Positions 46,634 through 55,448 of a stretch of 64,000 nucleotides of DNA are shown here, piece by piece. A program made the translations under genes and the position numbers. This DNA is from Pseudomonadota bacterium (lineage in GTDB: Bacteria; Pseudomonadota; Gammaproteobacteria; Steroidobacterales; Steroidobacteraceae). Numbering within the stretch: the stretch's first letter is position 1; each line of letters begins with the position of its first letter. The stretch lies in NCBI GenBank assembly GCA_023391815.1, contig JAEWAF010000086.1, positions 142,945-206,944 on the forward strand. Reading direction: 5' to 3'. The notes under the pieces are model-generated. The model did not search any database. It was not told the origin of the DNA and was given only the letters and a program-made list of their open reading frames with translations.

Positions 46634-47632
46634 ATGCCGCAGATCTATTCGCAGAAGGACGTCAACAAGAAGGCCTTGGCCAAGGCCCGCATCGCCATCC
46701 TCGGCTATGGCAGCCAGGGCCGCGCGCATGCGCTCAACCTCAAGGACAGCGGCTATGACGTCGTGGTCGGCGTGCGCAAGTCCGGCGACAGCTTCGCCAA
46801 GGCGAAGAAGGACGGCCTGGAAGTCGCCGAGCCGATCGAAGCCGTGAAAGGCGCCGACCTGATCGCGTTTCTCACGCCCGATCTGACCCAGAAAGATCTT
46901 TACAACGATGTGATCGGCAACATCAAACAGGGCGCCACCATCCTGTTCGCTCACGGTTTCAACATCCACTTCAAGCAGATCAAGCCGCGCAAGGATCTGA
47001 ACGTGGTGCTGATCGCGCCGAAGGGCCCGGGCGGCCTGGTGCGTCGTCAGTATCAGCAGGGCCGCGGCGTGCCGTCGCTGCTGGCCGTGTATCAGGACGT
47101 GAACAAGCAGGCGAAGGCGATCGCCCTCGCCTACGCCGACGGTATCGGCGGCACTCGGGGTGGCGTGCTGACCACGACCTTCGCCGAAGAAACCGAGACC
47201 GATCTGTTCGGCGAGCAGGCCGTGCTGTGCGGCGGCGCCACCGAACTGGTCGTGAAGGGCTTCGAAACGCTGGTGGAAGCCGGCTATCAGCCTGAAGTCG
47301 CTTACTACGAGTGCTTGCACGAGCTGAAGCTCATCGTCGACCTGCTGCACGAAGGCGGACTGACCAAGATGCATCAGTTCATTTCCGAGACCGCCAAATA
47401 TGGCGATCTGACGCGCGGTCCGCGCATCGTGAACAAGGACACCAAGAAGGAAATGAAGAAGGTGCTCAAGGAAATCCAGGACGGCAAATTCGCCCGTCAG
47501 TGGATCGCCGAGAACAAGAGCGGCCGCAAGAAGTACAACAAGCTCATGAAGGCGGACTACACCCACAAGATCGAAAAGGTCGGCGCCAAGCTGCGCGAGC
47601 GCATGCCTTGGTTGCAGGAAGAGAAAGCGTAA
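46634..47632 (+). CDS. ilvC: Ketol-acid reductoisomerase
   Basis: A 332-residue class I enzyme of isoleucine and valine synthesis that isomerises and reduces acetolactate-type substrates with NADPH. The Rossmann motif is LGYGSQGRAHALNLKDSG (about residues 24-41). The metal-binding helices contain LFGEQAVLCGG, then EVAYYECLHELKLIVDLLHEGG. ATG at 46634 follows CGGAGAG. It is separated from leuC by a terminator, so it may be a separate unit or feed leuCDB only by read-through. Confidence 0.96.
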   Translation: MPQIYSQKDVNKKALAKARIAILGYGSQGRAHALNLKDSGYDVVVGVRKSGDSFAKAKKDGLEVAEPIEAVKGADLIAFLTPDLTQKDLYNDVIGNIKQGATILFAHGFNIHFKQIKPRKDLNVVLIAPKGPGGLVRRQYQQGRGVPSLLAVYQDVNKQAKAIALAYADGIGGTRGGVLTTTFAEETETDLFGEQAVLCGGATELVVKGFETLVEAGYQPEVAYYECLHELKLIVDLLHEGGLTKMHQFISETAKYGDLTRGPRIVNKDTKKEMKKVLKEIQDGKFARQWIAENKSGRKKYNKLMKADYTHKIEKVGAKLRERMPWLQEEKA

Positions 47633-47652
47633 TTTCAAACCTTCGTGACTGG

Positions 47653-47678
47653 AAACGGCGCCTCGAAGGCGCCGTTTT
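47653..47678 (+). terminator. Terminator after ilvC
   Basis: Perfect 11-base stem AAACGGCGCCT (47653-47663) with AGGCGCCGTTT (47667-47677), loop of three, ending in a short T-run. It is about 20 bases past the ilvC stop. Confidence 0.85.
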
Positions 47679-47937
47679 CGGCTACGAACCTCGCCACCCA
47701 TGCCCATCAATGCACCGTGAGCGCAGGCGCTGGCAAGGCCGCGGACAAATGGGGCTGGCTCGATCTGTGTGAGGACGGCGCGAAACAGGCAGTAGGCGCC
47801 TGACAATTTGATTCGAGGGCGCCGCTGCAATGGCGGCGCCCATCGCTGCCGACGATGGCCCCTTCGGGAATCGTCATCCCCACGCCCCACCCGCCCTGGC
47901 ATCCTTGCAGCTTCACCCTGCCCGATGGTCCAGCGCC
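47679..47937. other. Leader region of leuCDB with a GC-rich hairpin
   Basis: Contains an inverted repeat GGGCGCCGC (47817-47825) with GCGGCGCCC (47833-47841), loop of seven, without a T-run. It lies about 100 bases before leuC. There is no leucine-rich leader peptide. The hairpin could influence leuC expression. Nothing else is seen here. Confidence 0.45.
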
Positions 47938-49344
47938 ATGACTGCCAAGACCCTGTTCGAAAAAGTCTGGGAACAGCACCAGGTCGTGCCTGAATCCGCC
48001 GACACGCCGGCCGTGCTGTACATTGACCTGCACCTCGTTCACGAAGTCACCTCGCCGCAGGCGTTCTCGGTGCTACGCGCTCAGAACCTGAAGGTGCGTC
48101 GGCCCGATCGCGTGCTGGCGACCATGGATCACTCCACGCCGACCGATCCCGACGAAGTCTTCGGTCGCGTCCCGATCAAGGTCGAATCCGCCGCGCGTCA
48201 GGTGAAAGAGTTCGAAAAGAACTGCCGTGAATTCGGCATCGAGTTGCACGGGTTGGGCAGCGACACTCGAGGCATCGTGCACGTGATCGGTCCTGAGCTC
48301 GGCGCCACGCAGCCCGGCAAGACCATCGTCTGCGGCGACAGCCACACCGCGACTCACGGCGCATTCGGTGCCCTCGCCTTCGGCATCGGCACGACTGAAG
48401 TGGGCCATGTGCTGGCGACGCAATGTTTGTTACAGCGTCGACCGAAGACGCTCGCCATCGAAGTCACCGGCAAGCTGCGCCCCGGCGTCACGGCGAAAGA
48501 TCTGATTCTCGCCATCATCGGTCAGATCGGTGTGTCGGGCGGCACCGGCTACGTCATCGAGTATCGCGGCTCGGCGATCGAAGCGCTGTCGATGGAAGAG
48601 CGCATGACCGTTTGCAACATGTCCATCGAAGCGGGCGCGCGCGCCGGCATGATTGCGCCGGATGAAACGACGTTCGCGTACCTCAAGGGCCGTCGCTTCG
48701 CACCCCAAGGCAAAGCGTGGGATGAAGCCGTCGCGCGTTGGCGTGAACTGAAGACCGATCCGGGCGCGAAGTTCGATCGGGTCGTCAGCATCGACGCGAA
48801 CAAGCTCGAGCCAATGATCAGCTACGGCACGCATCCAGGCATGGTCGTTCCTATCAACGGCAGTGTGCCGGAGGTTGCCGACGATCCCGTGCACGCGAAA
48901 GCGCTGAACTACATGGGCCTGCAGGGTGGCGAGCCCATGGTCGGTAAGCCCATCCAGGTGGTGTTCATCGGCAGCTGCACGAACGGGCGACTCTCCGATC
49001 TCGAGCTCGCTGCGGATGTGCTGAAAGGCCGCAAGGTCGCGAGCGGCGTTCGTATGCTCGTGGTGCCGGGGTCGCAGCAAGTGAAGCGCGAAGCGGAGCG
49101 TCTTGGGCTCGACAGGATCTTCACCGAGGCTGGCGCTCAATGGCGTGAGTCGGGATGCTCGATGTGCATCGGCATGAATGGCGATACCGCCGGTCGTGGC
49201 GAATATGCGGTCAGCACGAGCAATCGTAACTTCGAAGGACGTCAGGGCGCAGGCGCTCGGACGCTGCTCGCTAGCCCGGCCACCGCGGCTGCCGCAGCGA
49301 TCGCAGGCAAGATCGCCGACCCGCGCACCTATCTTCGTCACTGA
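47938..49344 (+). CDS. leuC: 3-isopropylmalate dehydratase, large subunit
   Basis: A 468-residue aconitase-type protein that, with LeuD, isomerises 2- to 3-isopropylmalate in leucine synthesis. The substrate and iron-sulfur motifs are CGDSHTATHGAFGALAFGIGTTEV and the cysteines in IGSCTNGRLSDLE and ESGCSMCIGMNGD. Length and order match the housekeeping form. ATG at 47938 is chosen; the upstream extension lacks similarity. Confidence 0.95.
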   Translation: MTAKTLFEKVWEQHQVVPESADTPAVLYIDLHLVHEVTSPQAFSVLRAQNLKVRRPDRVLATMDHSTPTDPDEVFGRVPIKVESAARQVKEFEKNCREFGIELHGLGSDTRGIVHVIGPELGATQPGKTIVCGDSHTATHGAFGALAFGIGTTEVGHVLATQCLLQRRPKTLAIEVTGKLRPGVTAKDLILAIIGQIGVSGGTGYVIEYRGSAIEALSMEERMTVCNMSIEAGARAGMIAPDETTFAYLKGRRFAPQGKAWDEAVARWRELKTDPGAKFDRVVSIDANKLEPMISYGTHPGMVVPINGSVPEVADDPVHAKALNYMGLQGGEPMVGKPIQVVFIGSCTNGRLSDLELAADVLKGRKVASGVRMLVVPGSQQVKREAERLGLDRIFTEAGAQWRESGCSMCIGMNGDTAGRGEYAVSTSNRNFEGRQGAGARTLLASPATAAAAAIAGKIADPRTYLRH

Positions 49345-49357
49345 GAGCGCCCCGACC

Positions 49358-49936
49358 ATGCAACCCATCCGCACGATCGAGTCTCGCACTGTCGTCATTC
49401 CGGTGACGAACATCGACACCGACCAGATCATTCCGGCGCGCTTTCTCACGACGACGACCCGCGAAGGTCTGGGCAAACAAGCCTTCGCCGACTGGCGTTA
49501 CGACGCGAACGGCGCGGTGAAGCCCGATTTCATCCTGAACAAACCCGACGTCGCCGGCTGCAGCGTCCTGGTCGCAGGTCGCAACTTCGGCTGCGGCTCT
49601 TCGCGCGAGCATGCGCCTTGGGCGCTGCTCGATTACGGTTTCCGCGCCGTCATCAGCACCGAGATCGCGGACATCTTCCGTAACAACTCCTTGAAGAACG
49701 GGCTGCTGCCCATCGTCGTCGATGAGCAGACGCATCAGTGGCTGATGAGCAATCCGGGAGCGAACGTGAAGATCGACCTGGCAACCACGACGCTCACGCT
49801 GCCCACGGGCGCCACCGTGCAATTCCCCATCGAAGGCTTCGCTCGCGTGTGCCTGATGAACGGCGTCGACGAGCTCGGCTTCCTGCTGCAACAAGCGCCG
49901 GCCATCGAGCGTTACGAAGCGGCCCGTTCCGTCTGA
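49358..49936 (+). CDS. leuD: 3-isopropylmalate dehydratase, small subunit
   Basis: A 192-residue swivelling subunit of the LeuCD isomerase. The signatures NIDTDQIIPARFL and GRNFGCGSSREHAPWALLDYGFRAVIS are intact. It lies 13 bases after leuC and about 20 before leuB in one operon. Confidence 0.95.
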   Translation: MQPIRTIESRTVVIPVTNIDTDQIIPARFLTTTTREGLGKQAFADWRYDANGAVKPDFILNKPDVAGCSVLVAGRNFGCGSSREHAPWALLDYGFRAVISTEIADIFRNNSLKNGLLPIVVDEQTHQWLMSNPGANVKIDLATTTLTLPTGATVQFPIEGFARVCLMNGVDELGFLLQQAPAIERYEAARSV

Positions 49937-49956
49937 GCAGACAGCATTCATTCGTC

Positions 49957-51021
49957 ATGACGCAAGCAAGCATCGTAGTACTTGGCGGCGACGGCATCGG
50001 GCCCGAAGTCACTCAACAGGGCGTGCGCGTGCTGGAAGCGATTGCCAGCCGTTACGGACACGATTTCAAGTTCGCGCATCATCTGATCGGCGGCGCCGCC
50101 ATCGACGCCACGCAGAGCGCGCTGCCCTCGCAAACAACGTCTGCGTGCGGCACGGCCGATGCTGTGTTGCTCGGCGCGGTGGGCGGTCCGAAGTGGTCCG
50201 ACCCGAACGCCAAGATTCGCCCTGAGCAAGGCCTGCTCGCGCTCCGAAAAGCACTCGGCCTGTTCGCGAACCTCCGTCCCGTGTCACTACACGCCGACTT
50301 GCTCGATGCATCTCCGCTGAAGCCTGAAGTCCTGAAAGGCACGGACATCATGGTGGTGCGCGAACTGACGGGCGGTATTTACTTCGGTGAGAAGACTCGC
50401 ACCGAGCATTCGGCCAGCGATCTGTGCACCTACTCCGTCGAGGAGATCACGCGCGTCACTCGCGTGGCCGGCAATCTTGCTCGGGGCCGCCGCAAATTCA
50501 TCACGTCGGTCGACAAGGCCAACGTGTTGGAAACATCGCGACTGTGGCGTAGCACTGTCGAGAAGGTGCTGAATGAAGAATTTGCGGACGTGAAGTACGA
50601 GCATCAACTGGTCGACTCGGCGGCGATGTTGCTGATCCGCAAGCCGGCGCATTTCGACGTCGTGCTCACTGAAAATATGTTTGGAGACATCCTCACCGAC
50701 GAAGCGTCGATGCTCGCGGGCTCGCTTGGCTTGTTGCCGTCGGCGTCGCTCGGTGCGGGCAAGCTCGGTATGTATGAGCCCATTCACGGTTCCGCACCCG
50801 ACATCGCGGGCAAAGGCATCGCGAATCCGTACGGCACCATCCTCAGTGTCGCAATGCTGCTCCGACACTCGCTCGACCTGTCAGAGGAAGCCGATGCGGT
50901 CGAAAAGGCAGTCGCAGATGCCATCTCGGAGGGGGTTCGGACCGCCGATATCGCCTCCGGAGGCCGCGCCGCGAGCACCGCCCAGGCGGGTGACGCGGTC
51001 CTTGCCCGACTCCTGAAGTAA
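49957..51021 (+). CDS. leuB: 3-isopropylmalate dehydrogenase
   Basis: A 354-residue NAD-dependent enzyme that oxidises and decarboxylates 3-isopropylmalate. The start (IVVLGGDGIGPEV), the substrate block VRELTGGIYFGEKTR and the NAD-binding end IHGSAPDIAGKGIANPYGTILS are typical. It is the third gene of leuCDB. leuA is not in the window. Confidence 0.95.
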   Translation: MTQASIVVLGGDGIGPEVTQQGVRVLEAIASRYGHDFKFAHHLIGGAAIDATQSALPSQTTSACGTADAVLLGAVGGPKWSDPNAKIRPEQGLLALRKALGLFANLRPVSLHADLLDASPLKPEVLKGTDIMVVRELTGGIYFGEKTRTEHSASDLCTYSVEEITRVTRVAGNLARGRRKFITSVDKANVLETSRLWRSTVEKVLNEEFADVKYEHQLVDSAAMLLIRKPAHFDVVLTENMFGDILTDEASMLAGSLGLLPSASLGAGKLGMYEPIHGSAPDIAGKGIANPYGTILSVAMLLRHSLDLSEEADAVEKAVADAISEGVRTADIASGGRAASTAQAGDAVLARLLK

Positions 51022-51079
51022 AATCGTAAGTCCCTGATTTTATTGGACAAGAAAAAATTTGTCCGGTCGCAGAATAATC

Positions 51080-51110
51080 TTGACCACAATCCGGGCGAAC
51101 CGGTTATGAT
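51080..51110 (+). promoter_or_regulatory. Candidate promoter of the structured RNA after leuB
   Basis: TTGACC (51080-51085) and TATGAT (51105-51110) are each near the sigma-70 consensus, with a slightly long 19-base spacer. About 60 bases past the leuB stop. Confidence 0.4.
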
Positions 51111-51111
51111 C

Positions 51112-51318
51112 TGTCCCAGGCGACGGATTCGATCTCTTCCGTCGCTTCCGCCTTCGGGCAAATCTCCATGTCTCGACCACTACGGTCGAGGTGTCTTTGG
51201 TGGAAACGGGACTCGTGTCGGGTTAGTCCCCAAGGCCGGTATCGGCTCAAACCGATGCCGCCACGACGTTAGTCTTAAGTTGCCACATCCCAGGCCGGCC
51301 TAGCGCCGGCCTGTTTTT
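51112..51318 (+). ncRNA. Unassigned multi-hairpin RNA with its own terminator
   Basis: A stretch of about 205 bases without an ORF that contains four hairpins in a row and a terminator. GCGACGGA/TCCGTCGC lies at 51120-51145. CTCGACC/GGTCGAG lies at 51172-51190. GGGACT/AGTCCC lies at 51208-51230. CGGTATCGG/CCGATGCCG lies at 51237-51260. The terminator AGGCCGGC/GCCGGCCT lies at 51292-51312 and is followed by five T. Promoter-like boxes lie just before it. It does not match 6S, tmRNA, RNase P or SRP RNA features as I know them. It could be a small regulatory RNA, or simply the structured 3' end of the leuCDB transcript. Confidence 0.45.
51292..51318 (+). terminator. Terminator after the structured RNA
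   Basis: Eight-base GC stem AGGCCGGC with GCCGGCCT, loop CTAGC, followed by G and TTTTT (51314-51318). It would also end leuCDB transcripts. Confidence 0.85.
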
Positions 51319-51765
51319 ATCCACAGCTTCCCTGGCCGCCTGCCCGACCCAAGGCCACTTCGGCCTGTCCACTCCTCCGGTCCACATCCGGTCCGGTACC
51401 GGGACTGCTTCCCACACCCCCGTGGCCCTTCAGCTCGCCGGTGTTCACGGACCGGAGCTGCTCGGCCCCAAGTAGGCAATTGCATGCCGCCATTCAGGCT
51501 TGGCGCAGCCGGCCATTACCCTGTCCCCTCCCCGGAAAGGGCTCATATATAAGGGGCGGCGCGTGGCAACACCCGACGCCGGGATTTGGCAGCATGCCGG
51601 CATTCCGGCACCTGTCCGTCGGCATTCTTATGACAACCCCGATGACCGGGCATCCGTGGGCCAGGCGGTGAACTCCTGCGCCTGTTCGCCCCCCCGACCA
51701 GGCGCTGCCCAGCAGTGGCCCTCGATCGGTCGACCGCCGCCGGCCGGGCGGAAAATGCCGGCCCC
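51319..51765. other. GC-rich gap without a supported gene
   Basis: About 450 bases with several short inverted repeats (for example around 51350-51366 and near 51590-51615) and no ORF that resembles a protein. Nothing I can name. Confidence 0.4.
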
Positions 51766-52731
51766 TCACCCCACCAGCTCTGCCGCTGCCCTCAGGTGCG
51801 CGCGGCAGTCCGCGACAATTCGCTCCACCAGCTCGGCGCAAGTAGGCACATCGTCGATCAATCCAATCACCATCCCGGCGCTGATCACACCGCCGTCGAT
51901 GTTTCCTTCTTTCAGCGCCTGACGGCCGCGGACGCCGGCGACGAGTGGACGCACTTCCTCGAACTTCGCGCCCTTCCTTTCCATCGCGACCACTTCGTTC
52001 GAGACCGCGTTCTTGAACACACGCGCGGTGTTGTGCATGGTTCTAAAGATCAGATTGGTATCGCGCTCGCCCGCCTTGGCCAACGCCTGTTTGATGTTGT
52101 CGTGAATCGGCGCTTCTTTCGTGATCATGAAGCGGGTTCCCATATTGATGCCATGAGCGCCGAGTGCGAACGCCGCGGCCATGCCGCGCCCGTCGCCAAT
52201 TCCGCCAGACGCAATCACAGGAATCTTCAACGCGCGCACGGCGGCGGGAATCAAGATCAAATTGGGAACATCGTCTTCACCCGGATGACCCGCGCACTCG
52301 AAGCCATCGATACTGACAGCATCGACTCCCGCGCGCTCCGCGGACAACGCATGCCTGACCGACGTGCATTTGTGCACGACTTTGATGCCGCGCTCCTTGA
52401 GCTTGCCGATGAAGTCCTTGGGATTGTTGCCGGCGGTCTCGACGATCTTCACGCCGCTATCCATGATCGCCTGCAAATACTCCGCGTACGGCGGCGGCGT
52501 GATCGCCGGGAGAATCGTGAGATTCACACCGAAGGGCTGATCCGTCAGGGTCCGGCAGCGTTCGATCTCCTTGCGCAGATCGTCCGGGGTGGGCTGGGTG
52601 AGCGCAGTGAGAATGCCGAGCGCGCCGGCATTGGAAACGGCCGATGCCAGCTCCGCAGTGCCGACCCACTGCATGCCGCCTTGAACGATGGGATAACGCG
52701 TGCCGAGCAGCTCGGTGACTCTGGTTCTCAT
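51766..52731 (-). CDS. Nitronate monooxygenase family protein
   Basis: A 321-residue FMN-dependent TIM-barrel protein of the 2-nitropropane dioxygenase/nitronate monooxygenase family. It starts with the typical TELLGTRYPIVQGGMQWVGTAELASAVSNAG and contains IDGFECAGHPGEDD and IASGGIGDGRGMAAAFALGAHGINMGTRF. The H-P-G motif region carries the likely catalytic histidine. Members detoxify nitronates, and some related proteins are enoyl-ACP reductases (FabK). ATG at 52731 is chosen over a TTG at 52764. It follows the cystathionine gamma-synthase gene and may share its transcript. Confidence 0.88.
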   Translation of the reverse strand: MRTRVTELLGTRYPIVQGGMQWVGTAELASAVSNAGALGILTALTQPTPDDLRKEIERCRTLTDQPFGVNLTILPAITPPPYAEYLQAIMDSGVKIVETAGNNPKDFIGKLKERGIKVVHKCTSVRHALSAERAGVDAVSIDGFECAGHPGEDDVPNLILIPAAVRALKIPVIASGGIGDGRGMAAAFALGAHGINMGTRFMITKEAPIHDNIKQALAKAGERDTNLIFRTMHNTARVFKNAVSNEVVAMERKGAKFEEVRPLVAGVRGRQALKEGNIDGGVISAGMVIGLIDDVPTCAELVERIVADCRAHLRAAAELVG

Positions 52732-52793
52732 GCGGAGGTTGGCCCTGTCTTGCGAGAGGGCCAAGAGTACCGAGGTTGGTCGCGGTTGTATCG

Positions 52794-53960
52794 CTATTTG
52801 GCTGCGGCCGCGCGATCCAAACCGGCCCGCAGATCTTGCAGCAGATCTTCAACGGCCTCGATGCCCACCGAGATTCTCAGCAGCGTCTCACCGATGCCCG
52901 CTGCACGTTGAGCTTCAGCAGGCATTGCCGCGTGAGTCATCGAAGCCGGATGGGCGACCAGACTCTCGACACCGCCCAGCGACTCCGCGAGTGAGAACGT
53001 CTGCAGACCTTCCAGGAAGGCGCAGACATTCGGGATCCCGCCACGCAGTTCAAAACTCAGCATCGCGCCGAAGCCCGCCTGCTGACGTTTGGCCAGCTCG
53101 TGTTGAGGATGCGAGGGCAAGCCGGGGTAATAAACTTTCTTCACCGCCGGGTGATCGTTCAAAACACGCGCAATCTGTAACGCGTTCTCGCCGTGCACTT
53201 TCAAACGAGCATGCAACGTGCGGATGCCTCGCAACGTCATGAAGCTGTCGAAAGGCGCGCCAGTGACGCCGATACAGTTCGCCCACCACACCATGCGCTC
53301 GTGCAGCTCCGGCGTGGACGAAACAATGGCGCCGCCGACCACATCGCTGTGGCCGTTCAGATATTTGGTCGTCGAATGCAGCACGAAGTCCGCGCCCAAC
53401 GACAGCGGCTGTTGCCACACTGGCGAAAGGAACGTGTTGTCCACGAGCAGCGAGGCGCCAATCGCGTGCGCCTGATCGGCGACCTTTCGAATATCCACGA
53501 TCCGCAGCAGCGGGTTGCTCGGCGTTTCCACCCACACGAGCTTGGGCTTGCGTGCCAACGCAGCCGCCAGCGCAGCCTCATCCGTTTGATCGACGAACTC
53601 GACCCGCAGCTGTCCGCGACGGGCCAGATTGCTGAACAGGCGATGGGTACCGCCGTAACAATCATGAGGCGCGATCAACAAGTCATCATGCGATAGCAGC
53701 TGACACGCGAGATGAACCGCCGCCATGCCCGAAGCTGTAACGACCGCTCCGGCGCCGCCCTCGAGCGAAGCAATGGCTTCACCCAGGGCATCGCGTGTGG
53801 GATTTCCCGATCGCGAATAGTCGTACGCGCGCTTCTCGCCGAAACATTTGAACGAGAAGGTCGATGTGAGATGCAGCGGCGGCACCACCGCGCCGTGCTG
53901 AGGATCGGAATCGAGGGCGGCGCGGACTGCACGAGTCGCGGCCGAAGGGCGCCAGGTCAT
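52794..53960 (-). CDS. metB: Cystathionine gamma-synthase / O-succinylhomoserine sulfhydrylase
   Basis: A 388-residue PLP enzyme of the Cys/Met metabolism family. The PLP lysine is in LHSTTKYLNGHSDVVGG (about residue 200) and the phosphate-binding GMAAVH block is near residue 77. It would combine the activated homoserine made by MetX with cysteine (or sulfide). It overlaps metX by four bases (ATGA) downstream of the SAM riboswitch, which fixes its role in methionine synthesis. Cystathionine gamma-lyase activity cannot be excluded from sequence. Confidence 0.88.
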   Translation of the reverse strand: MTWRPSAATRAVRAALDSDPQHGAVVPPLHLTSTFSFKCFGEKRAYDYSRSGNPTRDALGEAIASLEGGAGAVVTASGMAAVHLACQLLSHDDLLIAPHDCYGGTHRLFSNLARRGQLRVEFVDQTDEAALAAALARKPKLVWVETPSNPLLRIVDIRKVADQAHAIGASLLVDNTFLSPVWQQPLSLGADFVLHSTTKYLNGHSDVVGGAIVSSTPELHERMVWWANCIGVTGAPFDSFMTLRGIRTLHARLKVHGENALQIARVLNDHPAVKKVYYPGLPSHPQHELAKRQQAGFGAMLSFELRGGIPNVCAFLEGLQTFSLAESLGGVESLVAHPASMTHAAMPAEAQRAAGIGETLLRISVGIEAVEDLLQDLRAGLDRAAAAK

Positions 53961-54973
53961 TTCACATCTCCGGTAGTCGACAATGCACGGGTGAACACTT
54001 CGCGCAGTGCCTGCGTCTCTTTCAGGAAAGCATCGTGGCCGTACAACGACGATAATTCCGCGAGCTGCACGGGGCCGCCGATCGCCTGTCGCAGCATCCG
54101 CATGTCGGATAGCGGCACGAGCTGATCTTCGATGATCGCCACCAGCCAGGTGGGCACGCGAATCCTGGCGGGATCGACCTGATGCAGATCGATGGACTCC
54201 GACAGACAGACGAAAGCTTCGGGGATATAGGCCGCGGCGTAGGCATCGCCACGCGCCAGCAAATAGGACTCGACCGGGAATTGGAAACGCCCATCGACGC
54301 GCGTCGCCGGGCCGGCGAAGCGCTGTTCGAACTCAGCAGGACTACGATACGTCGCCATCGCGAGCGCACGCGCCAGTCGCAAGCCTTCGGCACCCTGCCC
54401 GTTTTGAGCTGCGTAACGAACGACTGAACGCTGCACGCTGCGCCAGGCGGTTGCCATTGGATGCGGCCGGTGAGCGGCGCTGATGACGACGATGCGCTTC
54501 ACCAGCTCCGGAAAGCGTTCAGCGAACGCGAGCGCCACCATGCCGCCATACGATGCACCGACGATGGCTTCCAGCCGTGGCAGCTTCAAATGCTCGCCGA
54601 TCCGACGCAGGAGCTCAGCCTGATCTTGAGAAGCGATCGAAGGGAAATCGCTCTGGCCTGCACGCGGACCGGTGCTGCCACCGCTGCCGCCGAGGAAATC
54701 GATGCCGAGAATACGATACCGGCGGCTGTCGAGGGCGCGACCGGGACCGATGATGTCGCTCCACCAGCCCTTTTCACTCGGAGTGTCGATGACCGCACGA
54801 CCGGCGGAGATGCCGCCGAGCGCGGCGATGACGGGCGCGGCAGCATCGCCGGCCAGTCGCCACGCAACTCGGACGTCTCGCAGCTCGCCGCCAAAATGCA
54901 GCGGCAAGGGTTCTTTCAGCTCCAGCACGCCCTCGTGAACGGCCACGGGGGTGGGCTCGGGCACAGCATTCAT
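53957..54973 (-). CDS. metX: Homoserine O-acyltransferase (MetX type)
   Basis: A 338-residue alpha/beta-hydrolase-fold enzyme that acylates homoserine as the first committed step of methionine synthesis. The nucleophile serine is in GASYGGMVALAFAERFPE (about residue 140), and the late Asp and His are in IEDQLVPL and YGHDAFLKE. Xanthomonas-type enzymes of this length mostly use succinyl-CoA; the acyl donor here is not certain. The start is ATG at 54973, about 145 bases after a SAM-I riboswitch. Confidence 0.9.
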   Translation of the reverse strand: MNAVPEPTPVAVHEGVLELKEPLPLHFGGELRDVRVAWRLAGDAAAPVIAALGGISAGRAVIDTPSEKGWWSDIIGPGRALDSRRYRILGIDFLGGSGGSTGPRAGQSDFPSIASQDQAELLRRIGEHLKLPRLEAIVGASYGGMVALAFAERFPELVKRIVVISAAHRPHPMATAWRSVQRSVVRYAAQNGQGAEGLRLARALAMATYRSPAEFEQRFAGPATRVDGRFQFPVESYLLARGDAYAAAYIPEAFVCLSESIDLHQVDPARIRVPTWLVAIIEDQLVPLSDMRMLRQAIGGPVQLAELSSLYGHDAFLKETQALREVFTRALSTTGDVK

Positions 54974-55118
54974 GAATCGAACACTCCGTATCGACTTCAG
55001 TACCGCGACCGAAGGCCGGGACTGAACAGGTTTCGCTCATCGCAGAAACCCCACGGAGGTCCGTAGAGGTAGGTCGCCGTGCCCGACCGCCGGGCGAACG
55101 CCTGGCAGCTTCACAGCA

Positions 55119-55241
55119 ACTCATCTGTCGGGGACCCCAAAATTGGAGCAATCCCGCAGGAGTTGGCACCTTTTCGAGATGGTTAGTCTCGACGGTTGCC
55201 CCGGCTTCAAAGGGCCTGACCCTCAGCCGGTCTCGATGAGT
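55119..55241 (-). promoter_or_regulatory. SAM-I riboswitch upstream of metX
   Basis: On the minus strand the outer stem P1 is ACTCATC (55241-55235) with GATGAGT (55125-55119). P2 is CCGGCT/AGCCGG enclosing the conserved GAGGGTCAGGCCC and TGAA core. P3 holds GGCAACC, a CGAGA/TCTCG hairpin and GGTGCC, followed by CAACTCCTGCGG. The 3' end GACAGATGAG matches the family. It senses S-adenosylmethionine and turns off metX-metB when methionine is plentiful. The expression platform lies within 54974-55118. Confidence 0.92.
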
Positions 55242-55391
55242 AGCGGCGAGTCTAGAGTCAAGGGGCGGATTCGGTCAAGAAACCCGTGCCGGCAAACCGA
55301 TCTGCATCACGAAAAAAATCGCCGTGATTTCTACGTGTTAGCGACTGCAGGCCGACGACGGGCTTGCCCCTTACCGCATCAATGTATTAAC

Positions 55392-55409
55392 GTGCTAATA
55401 CATTAGTAC
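55392..55409. promoter_or_regulatory. TrpR-type palindrome before the his operon
   Basis: GTGCTAAT-AC-ATTAGTAC at 55392-55409 is a near-perfect palindrome with 7 of 8 matching positions, similar to the TrpR operator core (GTACTAG...CTAGTAC). A second overlapping inverted repeat TGTATTA/TAATACA spans 55383-55402. It lies about 40 bases before the TrpR-like gene, which probably binds here. Confidence 0.65.
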
Positions 55410-55448
55410 AGCACACTCCTACACGGCCCTCCCAACCTTCGGGGCACC

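Noticed and set aside
51112..51318. 6S RNA, tmRNA, SRP RNA or RNase P RNA
   Set aside because: No tRNA-like CCA end, no GGAAAGUCCGGGC-like core, and the hairpin order does not match a 6S central bubble.
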